Shown: positions 1 to 8,189 of the stretch, in pieces
Layout: every line of letters begins with the position of its first letter
Position numbering within the stretch: the first letter of the stretch is position 1
From: Bacteroidota bacterium
Lineage (GTDB): Bacteria > Bacteroidota > Bacteroidia > Chitinophagales > Chitinophagaceae
Direction: 5' to 3'
Length of the DNA stretch: 64,000 nucleotides
NCBI GenBank assembly: GCA_018268055.1
Contig: JAFDXF010000004.1
Location: 1-64,000 of the forward strand
Program-made: the position numbers and the translations under genes
Notes under the pieces: model-generated
Databases searched by the model: none
Seen by the model: the letters and a program-made list of their open reading frames with translations, nothing else
What the model was told of the DNA's origin: nothing

Positions 1-922
1 ATGAAAGTATTAAGGCATAGTTTTCACTTCCGGAATAGTATTTTATTTCAAAACGATAAGTAACCGTTTCTAATTTACTATTGTTGGATTTTATGCGGCT
101 TCCCCATCCAACTGTTCTTCCACTTGCAGCCTTGCTCCACTCTTCATTCTTTCCTTCTTTAGGTGTTATGGTCAGCAGGTTTCCTTTTACCGACCACGTT
201 CCGGCTTCGTAGCCGAATAAAATAGGCTTTGAATATACCGACCAGTTTTTATATAAAAAAAGGTAAGTACCATCCTCATTCAGTTTGTATTCTCTTCTAA
301 AATACCCGGCGGTATATTGCGGATAACCATTTGCATAGCCTGAAGTTTCTAATAGATTATACGTCCATAAACCTGCAATAGAAGAACTTACCGAACTATT
401 AGTTGTTCCTGTTGTTTCATTGCTATTAGTATTGGACGAAGTCTTTGTTAATTCCAATGAACTAAGAAAAGATAATAACTCATCTTGATATTTTTGAGTA
501 TTGGTCATAAGCAAAACGCTTACCGTTTGGCCATTGCCGGTGGCATTCAACAAAGTAGCAACACCTTTCACTGCACCATCTGTATAATTTGCAGAACCGG
601 AAAGAACATTCCAGCCGTTTTCATTAGCAGGTTCCGTCATCGTTGGTTCATTATTAACTTTTACAGAGCCTTTTACAAGTCTTTGCCAATCATTAGAAAA
701 GTTTTCATTAGCCGGTGCATTGGAAACAGTCGCTTTTGTAATAATAGCAATAGCATACCCATTTGTTTTTTTATCGGTTACAGACAATTGCACACCGCCT
801 TCGTTTTCTGTTTTCTGCCAGCCGGTTGGTTGGGTGTAGGACACAACATCAAAGGTTTGTTTTTGGGCAAAGCCGGATATACTGCAAAATGCCATTGCGA
901 ATAGGGTTATATATTTCATCAT
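1..922 (-). CDS. Secreted module-A plus lipocalin-like protein, 3' end cut by window edge
   Basis: Reading leftward from an ATG at 922 the frame is open to base 1, giving about 307 residues without a stop; the C-terminus lies outside the window. The N-terminus is a signal peptide ending near FAQ, followed by a module of about 150 residues ('module A', FDVVSYTQPTGWQK start) that is nearly identical to the one in the gene at 1821-3371. A second, beta-rich module begins near 'GLWT' and carries the lipocalin-like strands 'YLFLYKNWS' and 'GTWSVKGNLLTITPKEGK'. The signal peptide and promoter instead match the gene at 3383-4423 almost exactly, so the gene is a mosaic of two paralogs. A second in-frame ATG lies one codon later (919). 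Function unknown; export is inferred from the signal peptide. Confidence 0.85.
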   Translation of the reverse strand, partial: MMKYITLFAMAFCSISGFAQKQTFDVVSYTQPTGWQKTENEGGVQLSVTDKKTNGYAIAIITKATVSNAPANENFSNDWQRLVKGSVKVNNEPTMTEPANENGWNVLSGSANYTDGAVKGVATLLNATGNGQTVSVLLMTNTQKYQDELLSFLSSLELTKTSSNTNSNETTGTTNSSVSSSIAGLWTYNLLETSGYANGYPQYTAGYFRREYKLNEDGTYLFLYKNWSVYSKPILFGYEAGTWSVKGNLLTITPKEGKNEEWSKAASGRTVGWGSRIKSNNSKLETVTYRFEIKYYSGSENYALILS

Positions 923-939
923 ACAAGAAAATGTTAGTG

Positions 940-987
940 TAAAGATAAAGGCAGGGGACAGGTGTAGTAATCATTAAAAAAGATGAT
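940..987 (-). promoter_or_regulatory. Operator-promoter site 1 (ATCAT-N8-ATGAT, 22 bp, TATCTTTA)
   Basis: The plus strand reads ATCAT TAAAAAAG ATGAT at 970-987, an inverted repeat with an 8-nt centre. Exactly 22 bp further in the gene's direction lies a -7 box, TATCTTTA on the minus strand (947 to 940), and the start codon follows after 17 nt. No TTTG -33 box is visible between them, which suggests an activator-dependent promoter. It is one of six sites in the window with identical geometry. Confidence 0.8.
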
Positions 988-1057
988 TTTTTACGACCGT
1001 ATTAATTTGTTATGATATCTGAGGGATAATCTATCAAAGAAGGGATATAACTCTCTT

Positions 1058-1420
1058 TTAAATATTCGTTGAAATCAATTTCAATAAGCTTTGTTTCAAC
1101 TTCGGGATATCTGTTTTTGTAATACTGTACACAACTTCATATAGTAATAATTCGTAGTGGTGTGAAGCATAATCCCTGAATTTTATCACATCACTTATTT
1201 CAGGATAATTAAGATTTGTAATAACTAGCGGGTGCTTAGCAGCAATTTTTTTCAGCATTTCAGTCAATGCCTGCAGACGCATCAAAGTGCCGTCATAGGT
1301 AAGTCCATCGTTCTTCTGTACAAATTCATCGGAATTGGCTATGCCGTTAGTATATTTTTCTATTGCGGTAATATGTTCAAGGCAGGTATAAATCTTTGCC
1401 AGAATATCATCGCTATACAT
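1058..1420 (-). CDS. hepT: HEPN-domain toxin, HepT family
   Basis: The 120-residue all-helical protein carries the HEPN RNase motif R-x4-H-x-Y as R82, H87, Y89 ('RDYASHHY'). Its start overlaps the end of the upstream nucleotidyltransferase gene by 8 bp, the usual close coupling of HepT/MntA pairs. Known family members cleave RNA or tRNA and are neutralised by AMP transfer to the motif tyrosine by the partner. Here the role is inferred from the motif and the pairing. The ATG at 1420 is the only plausible start. It is cotranscribed with 1413-1703 and lies immediately upstream of the regulated promoter of the gene at 1-922, so readthrough between the two is possible. Confidence 0.85.
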   Translation of the reverse strand: MYSDDILAKIYTCLEHITAIEKYTNGIANSDEFVQKNDGLTYDGTLMRLQALTEMLKKIAAKHPLVITNLNYPEISDVIKFRDYASHHYELLLYEVVYSITKTDIPKLKQSLLKLISTNI

Positions 1421-1703
1421 AGATAATATCTTTATTAACGAGTGATAAAAAACGCTCTGAGAGATATTTATGCTTCGTTACAAGGTCTATTTTTCGGTCT
1501 AATTTTTTCTGCAGGTAATCAATAATGCCAATAAAACTGCGGAGAGATTTATCATTCATTTTTACTAAAATATCAACATCGCTGCCAGGTTGTTCCTCAC
1601 CACGGGCGTAAGAGCCAAATAAGGCAATTTCTTCCACCCCAAATTGGGTCTGAAGGTAGGGTTTTTCAGCCCTAATGGTATCTATGATGCTTTGTTTGTC
1701 CAC
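1413..1703 (-). CDS. mntA: Minimal nucleotidyltransferase antitoxin, MntA family
   Basis: The 96-residue protein has the nucleotidyltransferase signature G-S-x10-D-x-D at G30-S31 and D42/D44 ('GSYARGEEQPGSDVD'). Small proteins of this type act as antitoxins of HEPN toxins by AMPylating them (type VII systems); that role is inferred from family knowledge and from the 8-bp overlap with the HEPN gene. The start is GTG at 1703; there is no in-frame ATG near the N-terminus. A -7 box TACCTTTG lies on the minus strand at 1716-1709, only about 5 nt from the GTG, so the mRNA would be leaderless or nearly so. The pair is inserted among secreted-protein paralogs with which it has no obvious functional link. 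Confidence 0.85.
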   Translation of the reverse strand: MDKQSIIDTIRAEKPYLQTQFGVEEIALFGSYARGEEQPGSDVDILVKMNDKSLRSFIGIIDYLQKKLDRKIDLVTKHKYLSERFLSLVNKDIIYV

Positions 1704-1820
1704 GTAGCCAAAGGTAAGAAATTATTTTTGCCTTTTTAACCATTTTCATCCATGGGGAAGAGTTCCAAAGGTTCATAAAGCAGATCGCTTTTCCGGTTTC
1801 ATTTTTTAATAATATTTTAT

Positions 1821-3371
1821 TTAAGGCATCTCTATTTTCGGGTTATTGGTTGATACCGGCTTGTAATACCAGGCATTGGCAAAAAGATTGTTGGTACTGT
1901 GTACGCCATCCCTGAATGTTTTTTTATCGTTTTGCAAAACAAGATTCGTTTCTTTTATTCCTGAAAAATAATAGGAAGTAAAAGTGTAAGTTGTTTTTTC
2001 AAGAGGCCGCTTTTCTGTTTTGATTAATTTATCAGGCTGATCTGCAGCACCTGGCTTTTTGGTAAAACTCTTTGTGCTTCCTTCTGTTGGGATGATGGTT
2101 AGTTGGTTGTTGTCTATATTATATTTGCCTGTTTCTTTTGAAAAAATAATGTAGCTCATATTTTGTGAAAATGTTTTTGCCACATATTCATAAGTACCAT
2201 TGTTATTGAAAGTGTATTGCATCGTGGTATATCCGTCCGAAAGCGACTGCCCAAAAGGATTTGACGAAGTTGATTGACTCCATGTGCCTACAACAGAAGC
2301 GTTGTTCTTTACCGTTGTTGTGCTTTCGTTTTGAGCAATAGCAGATTTATTTTCAGACTCTGTTTTAAACCCCGGCGGATTATCAATCGCTGATTCTAAT
2401 TTTCTAAAAGAATAACGAAATTCAAAAGGGTCGTCTGCTGCATTAAATTTTCCTCCATCTCTTTCGGTTGGTTTACCGGGCTTCAAAACAATACCGTTTC
2501 CATAAGTTGCGTCATCAATAATTTGAAAAGTGTAGGTAACTGTTTCCGGTTTATAATCGGATGATTTCACCAGCTTGCCCCATTCTTTGCTGCTGTTTGT
2601 TTTGCTCCAGAATTGTCCTTTTCCCTGTTTTGGTGTGATGGTTAGTTGATTGCCATTTACCGTATAAGTTCCGCTTTCATAAATAAATAAAATGTCTTTT
2701 GCTTTTGTAAGCCATTGTTTGTTGCGAAAAATATAAGTTCCGTCATTTTTAAAAAGATATTCCTTCCTCAAATACCCTGCAGTGTATTGTTGATATCCAT
2801 TCGTTTCAAGAATGTAAGATGTCCATAAGCCTATGATTGCCGAATTTGTTGAACCGGAATTTACAGCCATATTATTTTGTTGTTCAGGCGCTTCACTTAA
2901 TTCTAATGAGTTGATAAAATTCAATAATTCGTTTTGATATTTTTGAGTATTCGTCATTAGTAAAACACTTACGGCCTGTCCATTGCCGGTGGCATTAAGC
3001 AAAGTAGCAACACCTTTCACTGCGCCATCTGTATAATTTGCAGAACCGGAAAGAACATTCCAGCCGTTTTCATTTGCAGGTTCCGTCATCGTTGGTTCAT
3101 TATTAACTTTTACAGAACCTTTTACAAGTCGTTTCCAATCATTATTAAAATTTTCATTAGCCGGTGCATTGGAAACAGTCGCTTTTGTAATAATAGCAAT
3201 AGCATACCCATTTGTTTTTTTATCGGTTACAGACAATTGCACACCGCCTTCGTTTTCTGTTTTTTGCCAGCCTGCAGGTTGTGTGTAGGAAACTACATTA
3301 AAGGTTTGTTTTTGGGCAGTACTGGTAATGCCACTTATTATCATTGCTATTACTGTTAAATACTTTTTCAT
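1821..3371 (-). CDS. Secreted protein: module A plus two lipocalin-like modules
   Basis: The 516-residue protein has a signal peptide (MKKYLTVIAMIISGITSTAQ) and three modules: module A at about 22-160, a lipocalin-like module at about 180-330 ('GTYTVNGNQLTITPKQGK'), and a diverged second lipocalin-like module at about 360-505 ('GKYNIDNNQLTIIPTEGS'). It lies 11 bp downstream of the gene at 3383-4423 and has no operator of its own, so it is the second gene of that unit. DNA of module A is almost identical to bases 440-880 of the partial gene at the left edge. The lipocalin-like label rests on repeated beta-strand patterns only; ligand and function are unknown. Confidence 0.85.
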   Translation of the reverse strand: MKKYLTVIAMIISGITSTAQKQTFNVVSYTQPAGWQKTENEGGVQLSVTDKKTNGYAIAIITKATVSNAPANENFNNDWKRLVKGSVKVNNEPTMTEPANENGWNVLSGSANYTDGAVKGVATLLNATGNGQAVSVLLMTNTQKYQNELLNFINSLELSEAPEQQNNMAVNSGSTNSAIIGLWTSYILETNGYQQYTAGYLRKEYLFKNDGTYIFRNKQWLTKAKDILFIYESGTYTVNGNQLTITPKQGKGQFWSKTNSSKEWGKLVKSSDYKPETVTYTFQIIDDATYGNGIVLKPGKPTERDGGKFNAADDPFEFRYSFRKLESAIDNPPGFKTESENKSAIAQNESTTTVKNNASVVGTWSQSTSSNPFGQSLSDGYTTMQYTFNNNGTYEYVAKTFSQNMSYIIFSKETGKYNIDNNQLTIIPTEGSTKSFTKKPGAADQPDKLIKTEKRPLEKTTYTFTSYYFSGIKETNLVLQNDKKTFRDGVHSTNNLFANAWYYKPVSTNNPKIEMP

Positions 3372-3382
3372 TTTTAAATACT

Positions 3383-4423
3383 TTAATTCATTTTAAATCC
3401 CGGCGGATTATCAATCAGCGATTTAGTTCCACCCCAGCCATACACCCATTTCTTAGTTGTTCCATCATTAATATCAATGGTTCCATCTCGTTTGGTAGCA
3501 TTAGGGTTTGTAAGTATAAGAAGCATATCATTCCTGTTTTCCGGATGCTGTGTGTAAAAAGGGTAAGTAGTTTTTTCCGGCTTATAATCGTTATCAGCTT
3601 TCAGATAACTACCCCATTTATCAGTTATGTTACCGTATTTTTTCCACCATCCTGCTTTACCTTGTTTAGGTGAAATAGTCAGTTGGCTTCCATTAACAGT
3701 ATAAGTGCCGGTTTCGTAAACGAAGTATATGTTATCCTGATGAGCCGACCAGTTTTTCATTCGGAAAATATAAGTACCATCTTCTTTAAGCAGATATTCC
3801 TTTCTAAAATACCCACCGGTTGTCATACGAAAACCGTTTGCATAACCTGCATCTTCGCCCCTGTATTGTATCCACAGCCCTGTAAGAGATACTCCGTTTG
3901 TATTTGCTGATGCGGAATTATTTTCAGTACTGGATGTTTCTGTTGCTTTGCTTGCGTCCAAATCCAGCGAACCTATCAATGTTTGATAATCTTTTAAATA
4001 AGGCTTGGCAGTAGCATTGCATAACACTGATATACATACGCTGTTGTTTGAATAAACAGTAAGCATAGTTGCCACATTTGCTCCATTGTATTGCCACACG
4101 CCACTGCCGCTCATTACCGTCCAGCCTTCTGCTGTTTGCGGCTCTGTTTTTTCGGGTGATGAAATGGTTTTGTTTGCCGCTACCAGTTCGTTCCATTCCT
4201 TATCAAAGTCTGTTTGTATATCGCCTTCGCTATTCCGATGTTGGTAAATAGCTATCTGCGCCCAACTGCTGCCATCAATTTTTGAATAAGAAATATTGTC
4301 CTCGCCTTTTTGCTCAGTCCAGTTTTTTGGCGCGGTGTAAGAAACAACATCAAAGGTTTGCTTTTGGGCAAAGCCGGATATACTGCAAAATGCCATTGCG
4401 AATAGGGTTATATGTTTTATCAT
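3383..4423 (-). CDS. Secreted protein: module A plus one lipocalin-like module
   Basis: The 346-residue protein has a signal peptide (MIKHITLFAMAFCSISGFAQ), module A at about 21-160 and one lipocalin-like module at about 180-345 ('GTYTVNGSQLTISPKQGK'), ending in 'IDNPPGFKMN'. The same NPPGFK phrase closes the equivalent module of the gene at 1821-3371. It is the first gene of a two-gene unit driven from operator site 2. The roughly 100 bp around its start and promoter are almost identical to those of the gene at 1-922, which indicates recent duplication or gene conversion. Extracytoplasmic location is inferred; function is unknown. Confidence 0.85.
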   Translation of the reverse strand: MIKHITLFAMAFCSISGFAQKQTFDVVSYTAPKNWTEQKGEDNISYSKIDGSSWAQIAIYQHRNSEGDIQTDFDKEWNELVAANKTISSPEKTEPQTAEGWTVMSGSGVWQYNGANVATMLTVYSNNSVCISVLCNATAKPYLKDYQTLIGSLDLDASKATETSSTENNSASANTNGVSLTGLWIQYRGEDAGYANGFRMTTGGYFRKEYLLKEDGTYIFRMKNWSAHQDNIYFVYETGTYTVNGSQLTISPKQGKAGWWKKYGNITDKWGSYLKADNDYKPEKTTYPFYTQHPENRNDMLLILTNPNATKRDGTIDINDGTTKKWVYGWGGTKSLIDNPPGFKMN

Positions 4424-4440
4424 ACAAGAAAATGTTTGTG

Positions 4441-4488
4441 TAAAGATAAAGGCAGGGGACAGGTGTAGTAATCATTAAAAAAGATGAT
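4441..4488 (-). promoter_or_regulatory. Operator-promoter site 2 (ATCAT-N8-ATGAT, 22 bp, TATCTTTA)
   Basis: The inverted repeat ATCAT TAAAAAAG ATGAT occupies 4471-4488. The -7 box TATCTTTA (minus strand, 4448 to 4441) is again 22 bp away, and the ATG at 4423 follows after 17 nt. The repeat sits immediately beyond the stop codon of the gene at 4492-5787, in a 68-bp intergenic gap. Confidence 0.8.
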
Positions 4489-4491
4489 TTT

Positions 4492-5787
4492 CTACTCCAC
4501 CATCTTCTTCAAAGTGTTCATATCAAAATTTTTTTCAAAATTTCTGATGAGCCTTGTAGAAAAACCTTTGCCTTTGCCGGATTCATATCTGAACTGAACT
4601 TCCATAAAGAGCGGTTTGGTGGGTTGGCCGTTTGATGCTTTAAAGTATGCAGAATTTAAAACATACAAGGCAGATGTATATTCATCCTCTGCATCATAAA
4701 ACTTCCCCAGATTTTCCAGGCGCTTTTTGGCATCATACGTTCGGTTGTTATTATCTACTACGGCTTGCTTCTGCAACCATTCCGATTTTTGATTGGCCAG
4801 CAAATCATTCAACTTTGATTTTTTGGCCTCATAAATTTTTGGGTAATCCATTAAATCCTGTTCCAACAATGCCATTTTCTTTTTGGCCCAATCAGCAGTT
4901 TCATTTACATAACTTTTTACCATTTGGGCATGGCTATAAAGGAAATTGGCTTTTTCAATTTCAAGATATTGCAGCATATCCTCCAGGTATTGTTTCCGGC
5001 TAACGGGAACTAATAATGGTACACCCGGTTTTGTGATTAAATAACGCCGGTCTATTCTGGTATATGAATCAGCACTAAGCTTATCGTATTTACTGCCACT
5101 CATCCAGTTTTCTGTATAGCCATCCCCATTTATAATTTTTAAAAAATCGGCATGTTTGTTTTTATAATCGTTGGATCGGTTAGCAAGCATATCCGATTCT
5201 GAAATATATTGCGATACGTTGCTTGGTTTATTTTTCTTATCATTTTCAAAACTTGCACCCTCTTTCGCTTCTACCGGTATTTCGTAGCGAATCTGCCCAT
5301 TGATAGAAAATTCACCTGTGCCGCCCGCTTTGGTACCTATAGCAATATACGGATTGGCTTCTACTCTAAAAACAGTAATGTACTCATCTACAATTTTAGG
5401 CAGATGCTCTGTAACGTGGCAAACGTATTGATAAACCCCCAACTGATAGCCATACCTGGAATAAATGTATTTACCATATTCACTGTTGCCCCAACTTGCA
5501 AAACTTACCCTCGCTACACATCCTGTAAGTTTAAAATCCTTACGGCTGGCTTCTTCTAATTTTTCTATAGCGATGAGATTTTTCAGCATGGTAGTTTTCT
5601 CGGCCGCAGTGCCTTTCAAAATGGCAGAGCCATATTTTGTCTTGGTGTGGTCGGTATAAATTCCGGTCACATCATCAGCAGTTCCATTGCATGGCACTTG
5701 CGGCGCCGTTAATGTTGAGTTGCTTTGCGCATAAGACAAAGTGCCGCTTAGCAAAAGCACCAACAAGCATACATTCTTTTTTTTCAT
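4492..5787 (-). CDS. Secreted protein of unknown function, about 431 residues
   Basis: I chose the ATG at 5787 because it gives a clean signal peptide (MKKKNVCLLVLLLSGTLSYAQ); an upstream in-frame extension to 5838 adds 17 poorly fitting residues. The mature part is mixed, with helical, possibly coiled-coil stretches at about 285-380 rich in Lys, Glu and Asn, and two cysteines ('TGCVARV' and 'YVCHVTEH'). I do not recognise the family. It follows the gene at 5851-7869 with a 63-bp gap and no operator, so it is probably the second gene of the unit driven by site 3. Function unknown; export is inferred. Confidence 0.8.
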   Translation of the reverse strand: MKKKNVCLLVLLLSGTLSYAQSNSTLTAPQVPCNGTADDVTGIYTDHTKTKYGSAILKGTAAEKTTMLKNLIAIEKLEEASRKDFKLTGCVARVSFASWGNSEYGKYIYSRYGYQLGVYQYVCHVTEHLPKIVDEYITVFRVEANPYIAIGTKAGGTGEFSINGQIRYEIPVEAKEGASFENDKKNKPSNVSQYISESDMLANRSNDYKNKHADFLKIINGDGYTENWMSGSKYDKLSADSYTRIDRRYLITKPGVPLLVPVSRKQYLEDMLQYLEIEKANFLYSHAQMVKSYVNETADWAKKKMALLEQDLMDYPKIYEAKKSKLNDLLANQKSEWLQKQAVVDNNNRTYDAKKRLENLGKFYDAEDEYTSALYVLNSAYFKASNGQPTKPLFMEVQFRYESGKGKGFSTRLIRNFEKNFDMNTLKKMVE

Positions 5788-5850
5788 GTTTGTATTCGTT
5801 AGTTTATACCACATAATTGTAATTATTAAAATAAACAATCAAAAATTATT

Positions 5851-7869
5851 TTAATTTTTGGGTGATAAATTAAATAGCTTCACTTCTTGTCCATCATGTA
5901 TAGCATCTACGCTTACCCCGTTAGCAATGCTCATTGTTGCCGAAATATTCTCTGTCCCAATTACAATAGGCCCTGCTGCCGCTTCTACACCCGCCGATGC
6001 CACAACTCCTAAATCACTAGGGATAAAATCGCTGCCTACTGTAATAACCATTTGAGCGCCTGCACTGCCTCCTAAAAAGGGCGCTTCCAGATTACCACCC
6101 ATTCCTACACCTAATGTAAATTCACCCGTTTTGTAATTCTTTGCTAAACTACCGATTACTATTTCACCACCTTCTAAACTCCAACCACGACAATCAGCCT
6201 TGAAAGCGCCTATTCCTACTGAAATTTTGGCTGAAAAGGGACAACGATCTGGCTTTTCATCTGTATTGATGTTAGGCTTTTTTGCAGCAATTTGTTTTGC
6301 GCAATTATAAACAACGCTGTGTGCTTCATTTAAAAGTTGAATACTACTATAATCATCAACCGCTTTTAATAAGCCTTGTGCATATTGATAAAACTTTTGA
6401 TTATACATTGTTTCATCATATAAAAATCTATCCCAATACAGATGCTGATCGGCATAATCATAGAAATCATAAATATTCAATGTTACAAAATCATTTACCA
6501 GTTCTGTAGATTTCTTAAGATATTCATTCAGCGCCTCCTTTTGGGCTTTACAAGCTTCATAGCTATCTGGAATGTCTGAACGAATTTTTTTTGTTTGATC
6601 TTTTAAATCGTTTTCCAGATTTGCGACTTTTAATCTAAGGGTATTATACTCCGGTGTTATTCGCTTGACAAAATCATTAATGTATAAATCAGCCTGCATA
6701 CTCATAAACTTTGCTTTCTTTTGCATAACGCCATTAGAAATAAGGCCTCCCCATAATGCCAACCTTTGATTATTATCCATTTTTGCAGTTGCTTTGTCAA
6801 AATCATCATTTGCTTTCTGCAATTTTCTCACCCAATCTTCTTCTGCATAATGAATTTGTAATCTTTTTGACATTGTTTCTTCCACTTCTTCAAAACTAAA
6901 CGCACAGGGAGCAACTTTGTATTTTCTTGGCGAAAATACCTCAGGCACTTTTACCCGCATATTCTTGTAATTGAGCTTGATATTTTTCTTATTTACAAGT
7001 TTTTCCAGCATTTCAGAATAGCTATTCTTCATCACCTTTTCAATGTAAGGCGCTGCGGCAGATGGATTGGGGCTATTAGCTTCAATAAATCCCATACCAC
7101 AATTAGCTGAAACGTTATCTGAATTAACGGCGAGTGCCCGCATAAAACAAGTTTTGGCTTTTCCCTTATCACCGAGCGACAAATATGCCTGCCCGGTATT
7201 ACTCAATAACAAATCCGATTTGAATTGTGTATTCAAATATTCTAACAATGGAATGGCATATTGAGGATAACCAGCCTGAGAGAGTATAGCAGTGATATTT
7301 GCCTGAGAAACCGGAACACTTTTATTGATGATAGCAACACATAACGATGCATAAACAGCCGCTTCAATATCCTGTTGCATAAAATACAAAACAGGTATGT
7401 TGTTCAACTGTGTTTGATTATTCTTATTATTATTAATCAGAAAATCAACACTACTCCTTATTGCAGGATTCACCTTAGCTGAAACTTCTGACTTCAAACG
7501 ATTAAGATAAGCTTCATACTGAATTGCATTGGTTATTTTGGGGGCGCCATTTAAAATCGCCATTTGATTTTCTGGTATATCGGTACTTTGATTTTTTGCA
7601 AGCCCCACAGAAGTTTTTGGCTTCGCTGTTTTATTTTCATTCACCTGCCGTATGGCATCATCTTTTGCCTTATTCGCTCCCAGCGCATTCATCATACTGT
7701 CAAACTTCTGCCTGGCTTTAGGATCCATTTTGTTCAATTGATCTTGGTATTTTTTCTGCGCCTCAGCAAATCTTTTTTTATCGGCTTCCATTTGTTCTTT
7801 AGAAGGGCGTTGGGCAAAAGCTGAGAGGGTAAGTGTAATAAAGAGCAAGAAAAAAGAGGCTATTTTCAT
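5851..7869 (-). CDS. Secreted TPR/helical protein with a C-terminal beta-rich domain
   Basis: The 672-residue protein starts at an ATG at 7869 with a signal peptide (MKIASFFLLFITLTLSAFAQ). A charged helical segment follows (about 20-80), then an alpha-helical TPR-like stretch at about 160-270 ('LLLSNTGQAYLSLGDKGKAK'). A long helical region covers about 330-520, and a Gly-rich beta segment occupies the last 120 residues ('FTLGVGMGGNLEAPFLGGSA'). It is the first gene of the unit with 4492-5787 and is preceded by operator site 3. The TPR call is supported by repeat spacing only. A role in protein-protein contacts in the envelope is inferred. Confidence 0.8.
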   Translation of the reverse strand: MKIASFFLLFITLTLSAFAQRPSKEQMEADKKRFAEAQKKYQDQLNKMDPKARQKFDSMMNALGANKAKDDAIRQVNENKTAKPKTSVGLAKNQSTDIPENQMAILNGAPKITNAIQYEAYLNRLKSEVSAKVNPAIRSSVDFLINNNKNNQTQLNNIPVLYFMQQDIEAAVYASLCVAIINKSVPVSQANITAILSQAGYPQYAIPLLEYLNTQFKSDLLLSNTGQAYLSLGDKGKAKTCFMRALAVNSDNVSANCGMGFIEANSPNPSAAAPYIEKVMKNSYSEMLEKLVNKKNIKLNYKNMRVKVPEVFSPRKYKVAPCAFSFEEVEETMSKRLQIHYAEEDWVRKLQKANDDFDKATAKMDNNQRLALWGGLISNGVMQKKAKFMSMQADLYINDFVKRITPEYNTLRLKVANLENDLKDQTKKIRSDIPDSYEACKAQKEALNEYLKKSTELVNDFVTLNIYDFYDYADQHLYWDRFLYDETMYNQKFYQYAQGLLKAVDDYSSIQLLNEAHSVVYNCAKQIAAKKPNINTDEKPDRCPFSAKISVGIGAFKADCRGWSLEGGEIVIGSLAKNYKTGEFTLGVGMGGNLEAPFLGGSAGAQMVITVGSDFIPSDLGVVASAGVEAAAGPIVIGTENISATMSIANGVSVDAIHDGQEVKLFNLSPKN

Positions 7870-7885
7870 TCTTTAAAAATTTAGA

Positions 7886-7933
7886 TAAAAATATAGAATG
7901 CGATTATTTCGGCACATCATTAAAAAAGATGAT
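7886..7933 (-). promoter_or_regulatory. Operator-promoter site 3 (ATCAT-N8-ATGAT, 22 bp, TATTTTTA)
   Basis: ATCAT TAAAAAAG ATGAT occupies 7916-7933. Exactly 22 bp away is TATTTTTA on the minus strand (7893 to 7886), and the ATG at 7869 follows after 16 nt. The flanking 22 bp differ completely from those of sites 1 and 2, so the spacing is conserved without sequence conservation. Confidence 0.8.
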
Positions 7934-8189
7934 TTTCCGGGTTTATGAAAAAAAATCTAATACAAAAAAATTGGCAGTTAGTACAATTCAAAATTTATTG
8001 AAGACGAAATACAATCATTTGGCAAAAGCATTTTCTATATTCATCTTATTGCCAGAGGCAATAAAGGCGAGGCAATAGCATACAAACCATCTTAGGCTTT
8101 AGCCGAAAATAAGAATATGAATTATTTCTTTGTTTACTGCAATAAAAAGATCTCAGTCTTTCATTCTTTAATTTTTTTAGCGCTTGCAA
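7934..8189. other. Intergenic stretch with a possible gene fragment
   Basis: Between operator site 3 and the end of the next gene there is no convincing complete gene. On the plus strand, 7982-8092 is open for about 36 codons after a stop, with a protein-like composition ('EDEIQSFGKSIFYIHLIARG'), and ends at TAG; it may be a remnant of a decayed gene. A small inverted repeat (ATTGCC-aga-GGCAAT, about 8047-8061) lies inside it. No promoter or start codon supports expression. Confidence 0.3.

Noticed and set aside
485..904. Plus-strand frames opposite the secreted paralogs (e.g. 485-904)
   Set aside because: They are antisense shadows of clearly coding minus-strand genes with signal peptides and paralogs.
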